This document shows, piece by piece, positions 47,127 through 48,854 of a DNA stretch of 48,854 bases (position 1 is its first letter; the number at the start of each line of letters is the position of its first letter). The translations under genes were made by a program, and so were the position numbers. Below the pieces are notes generated by a model that was given only the letters and a program-made list of their open reading frames with translations, had not been told where the DNA came from and searched no databases. Source of the DNA: an uncultured Cellulosilyticum sp. (GTDB lineage Bacteria > Bacillota > Clostridia > Lachnospirales > Cellulosilyticaceae); contig CAKVCL010000025.1 in assembly GCA_934725855.1 (NCBI GenBank), forward strand, positions 1 to 48,854, written 5' to 3'.

Positions 47127-47732
47127 ATGAAAAATAAAGGAATTAAAAAGCTGATTATTGGAGCACTTACTGTTATACTGGCATGTACAAGTTTATTTGC
47201 ACATAGTGGTAGAACAGATAGCAGCGGCGGACATAAGGATAATAAAAATAAAAGTGGCTTAGGCTCATATCATTATCATTGCGGTGGGTATCCTGCACAT
47301 TTACACGAAAATGGAATATGTCCATATAAGAGTGGTGGAAGTACATCATCTTCAAGCAATCGAAAACCGAGCGCTCCTAAGTATACCAGTAAGACCGCAC
47401 ATTTTATGATTCAAGGTCAAGACGTAAATATAGATGGTGTGGTGGTCAATGACACAAATTTAGTAGAACTAAGACCTCTTTGCGAACAATTAGGAATTTC
47501 TATACTATCTTACGATACAGAACTGAAATCAATAGAATGCAAAAAAGATGATGTAGAATTTATTTTACAAATTGATAGTAAGAACATGTGGAAGAATAAT
47601 GAGTCAATTACATTAGATGTAGCTCCAGTTATTTATAATGATAAAACTATGGTTCCTGCAAGAGTAGTGGCAGAAGCTATAGGAAAAACAGTTATATATA
47701 ACTCTAATACAGATAATATCATTATTGAATAA
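47127..47732 (+). CDS. YHYH-domain lipoprotein with stalk domain
   Basis: The 201-residue protein opens with a lipoprotein signal (hydrophobic IIGALTVILAC, lipobox ILAC with Cys20), then the YHYH motif (GSYHYHCGGYPAHLHENGICPY, ~46-67), a Ser-rich linker and a copper-amine-oxidase N-like (stalk) domain (~95-200: VNIDGVVVNDTNLVELRPLCEQLGISILSYD ... VPARVVAEAIGK). It should be anchored outside the cytoplasmic membrane. In a prophage, exported proteins like this often alter phage adsorption or DNA entry. ATG at 47127 follows GAGGTGGTTATT. Confidence 0.87.
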   Translation: MKNKGIKKLIIGALTVILACTSLFAHSGRTDSSGGHKDNKNKSGLGSYHYHCGGYPAHLHENGICPYKSGGSTSSSSNRKPSAPKYTSKTAHFMIQGQDVNIDGVVVNDTNLVELRPLCEQLGISILSYDTELKSIECKKDDVEFILQIDSKNMWKNNESITLDVAPVIYNDKTMVPARVVAEAIGKTVIYNSNTDNIIIE

Positions 47733-47740
47733 GATACTTT

Positions 47741-47768
47741 AGACTGGAGCAATCCAGTCTTATTTTTA
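47741..47768 (+). terminator. Intrinsic terminator (repeat B)
   Basis: AGACTGGA (47741-47748) and TCCAGTCT (47753-47760) form an 8-bp stem with a GCAA loop, followed by TATTTTTAT. It is a close copy of the terminator at 47021. Confidence 0.85.
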
Positions 47769-47846
47769 TATTCTCATTCATTAATATTACAAAATGTGAC
47801 ACTTGAGAATGATATAATAATAATAAAATGAAAGGGAAAAGTTAGT

Positions 47847-48449
47847 ATGAAAAACAAGAAGGTTTTTATTGCGATAGTGGTATGTGTAGTTTTAATATGT
47901 GGAGGTGGTGTGATTTCATATATTAATGTACATAAGAATAAACAATTTTTAGAAACATATAAAAACACGTATCATATCATTTCACTCGGATTTCAAGTAA
48001 GCGGTGAGTGTAACACGATAGCTAATGAATGGGAGAAATTAAACACAAAATATATAGTATCATATTTAGATGAAATTAAATCTAATAATCAAAGTTGCGT
48101 TGTAATTGAGCACTGGTTGGAATATCTTAATAAATATTTAGATGAAAATTTCATAATGATGAGTAAGCACTCAAGTAAATATGACGAGATGTATAAAGAA
48201 TTATCTAAGGCATATATTTCCTATAATGAAATTTGCTCATTATTTGATTTTATACATGATGCTACTGTGGAAGAATATAGACATAATGTTGAAGCAGCTA
48301 CAGATGATATGAGAGATAGTCTGGCAATGGTGGAAAGATTATACCCAGGTGACATTACAGAGAGTAAAGAACTGATTAGTGACTACTTTTCTGAGAGCCA
48401 GCTCAAGGATTATAATGAAAATTACAAAGATAAATATCTAACAAAATAG
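47847..48449 (+). CDS. Membrane-anchored extracytoplasmic protein
   Basis: The 200-residue protein begins with a hydrophobic anchor (VFIAIVVCVVLICGGGVISYI) after KNKK, so the remaining ~170 residues should lie outside. These are helical and acidic with several Cys/Tyr residues. The start follows AAAGGGAAAAGTTAGT. It has its own terminator. No family is recognised. As the last cargo gene beside attR, a superinfection-exclusion role is plausible but unproven. Confidence 0.78.
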   Translation: MKNKKVFIAIVVCVVLICGGGVISYINVHKNKQFLETYKNTYHIISLGFQVSGECNTIANEWEKLNTKYIVSYLDEIKSNNQSCVVIEHWLEYLNKYLDENFIMMSKHSSKYDEMYKELSKAYISYNEICSLFDFIHDATVEEYRHNVEAATDDMRDSLAMVERLYPGDITESKELISDYFSESQLKDYNENYKDKYLTK

Positions 48450-48476
48450 TAGTGTATATTTAATTTCTACAGTGTT

Positions 48477-48526
48477 ATAGCCTTAATCTATTGATAGTCA
48501 GTAGATTAAGGCTATTATTTTATATT
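48477..48526 (+). terminator. Intrinsic terminator of the last cargo gene
   Basis: ATAGCCTTAATCTA (48477-48490) pairs exactly over 14 bases with 48502-48515, followed by TATTTTATATT. The 11-base loop is TTGATAGTCAG, containing the TTGATAGTCA repeat also found at 18226 and 18392. Confidence 0.82.
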
Positions 48527-48713
48527 ATACTATGTATAAATGTATTATTTTCCATATTAAGTATATAAGAAAAATAAATATATATAATAAAGTATAGAAT
48601 GGGCTTCAAATGTACATGACCATACATGATTATACATAAAGAACAAGATGAATGTGGAATAAAAATAGTAATATGTATAGATAAATTAAATGGTACATCA
48701 AATATTAAAATAG
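48527..48713 (+). other. Non-coding AT-rich region before attR
   Basis: No frame with a start signal is present. It includes the second copy of the 18-bp AT repeat (48569-48586) and CATACATGATTATACATAAA-type motifs (48621-48640), similar to motifs at 18201-18455, and ends at the hairpin at 48714. Confidence 0.5.
48569..48586 (+). repeat. Dispersed 18-bp AT-rich repeat, copy 2
   Basis: GAAAAATAAATATATATA is identical to 18341-18358, with similar flanks (TATAA before; TAAAG and ATAGAA after). Confidence 0.6.
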
Positions 48714-48756
48714 AACACCAAAACAATGATTAATAGTTGTTAATGGTGTTTTATTT
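48714..48756 (+). terminator. Terminator hairpin next to attR
   Basis: AACACCA (48714-48720) pairs exactly with TGGTGTT (48744-48750); an inner ACAA/TTGT pair extends the stem. TTATTTTA follows. It would stop any transcription from the prophage into the host flank. Confidence 0.65.
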
Positions 48757-48763
48757 TAAATAG

Positions 48764-48783
48764 TAGTTCACATGTAGTTCACA
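48764..48783. promoter_or_regulatory. Integrase arm-type binding sites, right arm
   Basis: TAGTTCACA at 48764-48772 and 48775-48783 (11-bp period) mirrors the left-arm pair TAGTACACA at 110 and 121, in the same orientation, 42 bp from the attR core. Confidence 0.7.
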
Positions 48784-48825
48784 AAACAATATAAAATTAA
48801 ATTAACCCATTGAGTATCAAAGACA

Positions 48826-48854
48826 TAAAAAGAACCTAGGCTTCAGGGGGAGAA
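48826..48854. repeat. attR core: 29-bp direct repeat
   Basis: This is identical to bases 1-29 and forms the right attachment site. Recombination between the two copies would release a 48,825-bp circle. Confidence 0.93.

Noticed and set aside
48520..48726. 68-codon minus-strand frame before attR
   Set aside because: It crosses the AT repeat and the terminator region, has low-complexity composition and no start signal.

Overview
The window is a complete integrated temperate siphophage (prophage), cut exactly at its attachment-site repeats. The first 29 bases recur as the last 29 (1-29 and 48826-48854), so the excised circle would be 48,825 bp. The DNA is AT-rich, with strong AGGAGG/GAGGTG ribosome binding sites and TTGACA/TATAAT promoters. 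Its accessory genes (Panacea-domain, CmpB-type and YHYH-domain proteins, stalk domain, DUF2188, YozE-like) point to a low-GC Firmicute, most likely a clostridium. No host flank is present, so the host and the integration gene cannot be named.

Layout. 1-131: left attachment site with paired arm-type repeats. 132-1184: tyrosine integrase on the minus strand. 1200-2080: immunity region with a minus-strand cI-type repressor, a divergent pair of near-consensus promoters sharing inverted operators, and, behind the repressor, a 31-codon mini-gene with its own promoter and terminator. 2082-6892: early regulatory genes including two BRO-type antirepressors, small genes, an HNH homing-endonuclease-like gene and a minus-strand YozE-like gene. 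6894-14421: replication/recombination module (Rad50-like ATPase, Sak4-type ATPase, SF2 helicase, VRR-NUC nuclease, DUF669 ssDNA-binding-like protein, primase-helicase). 14466-18194: two more antirepressors (AntA/AntB, Rha), an orphan minus-strand gene, and a row of very small genes joined by a repeated stop-plus-RBS linker, ending with an ASCH-domain protein. 18195-18613: a structured AT-rich non-coding stretch, then a sigma-region-4-like late regulator.

19211-27340: packaging and head genes (TerS, TerL, portal, head-morphogenesis protein fused to an ADP-ribosyltransferase domain, scaffold, decoration protein, major capsid), interrupted at 24.1-25.2 kb by an accessory insert (DUF2188 gene on the minus strand and a fifth antirepressor-like gene). 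27394-41888: head-tail connectors, major tail protein, tail chaperones linked by a -1 frameshift at A-AAA-AAC, a 1803-residue tape measure, baseplate and fibre genes. 41903-43447: CmpB-like membrane protein, holin and GH24 endolysin. 43.5-48.75 kb: lysogeny cargo. This holds a Panacea-domain gene with a three-helix membrane partner behind a perfect consensus promoter, a two-helix miniprotein, a class II Fic AMPylator on the minus strand next to two perfect DnaA boxes, a 33-residue hydrophobic peptide, a YHYH-domain lipoprotein and a membrane-anchored protein. The window closes with right-arm integrase repeats and attR.

The most promising undescribed elements are (1) the mini-gene whose peptide resembles the C-terminal tail of the repressor it converges on; (2) the Panacea/membrane-effector pair with a promoter-proximal terminator in its leader; (3) an identical 23-base leader before two unrelated minus-strand cargo genes 19 kb apart; (4) the virion ADP-ribosyltransferase with a small overlapping partner; and (5) an AT-rich repeat family shared between 18.2-18.5 kb and 48.5-48.6 kb. 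Functions are assigned by recognising motifs in the translated sequence; no database search was run.
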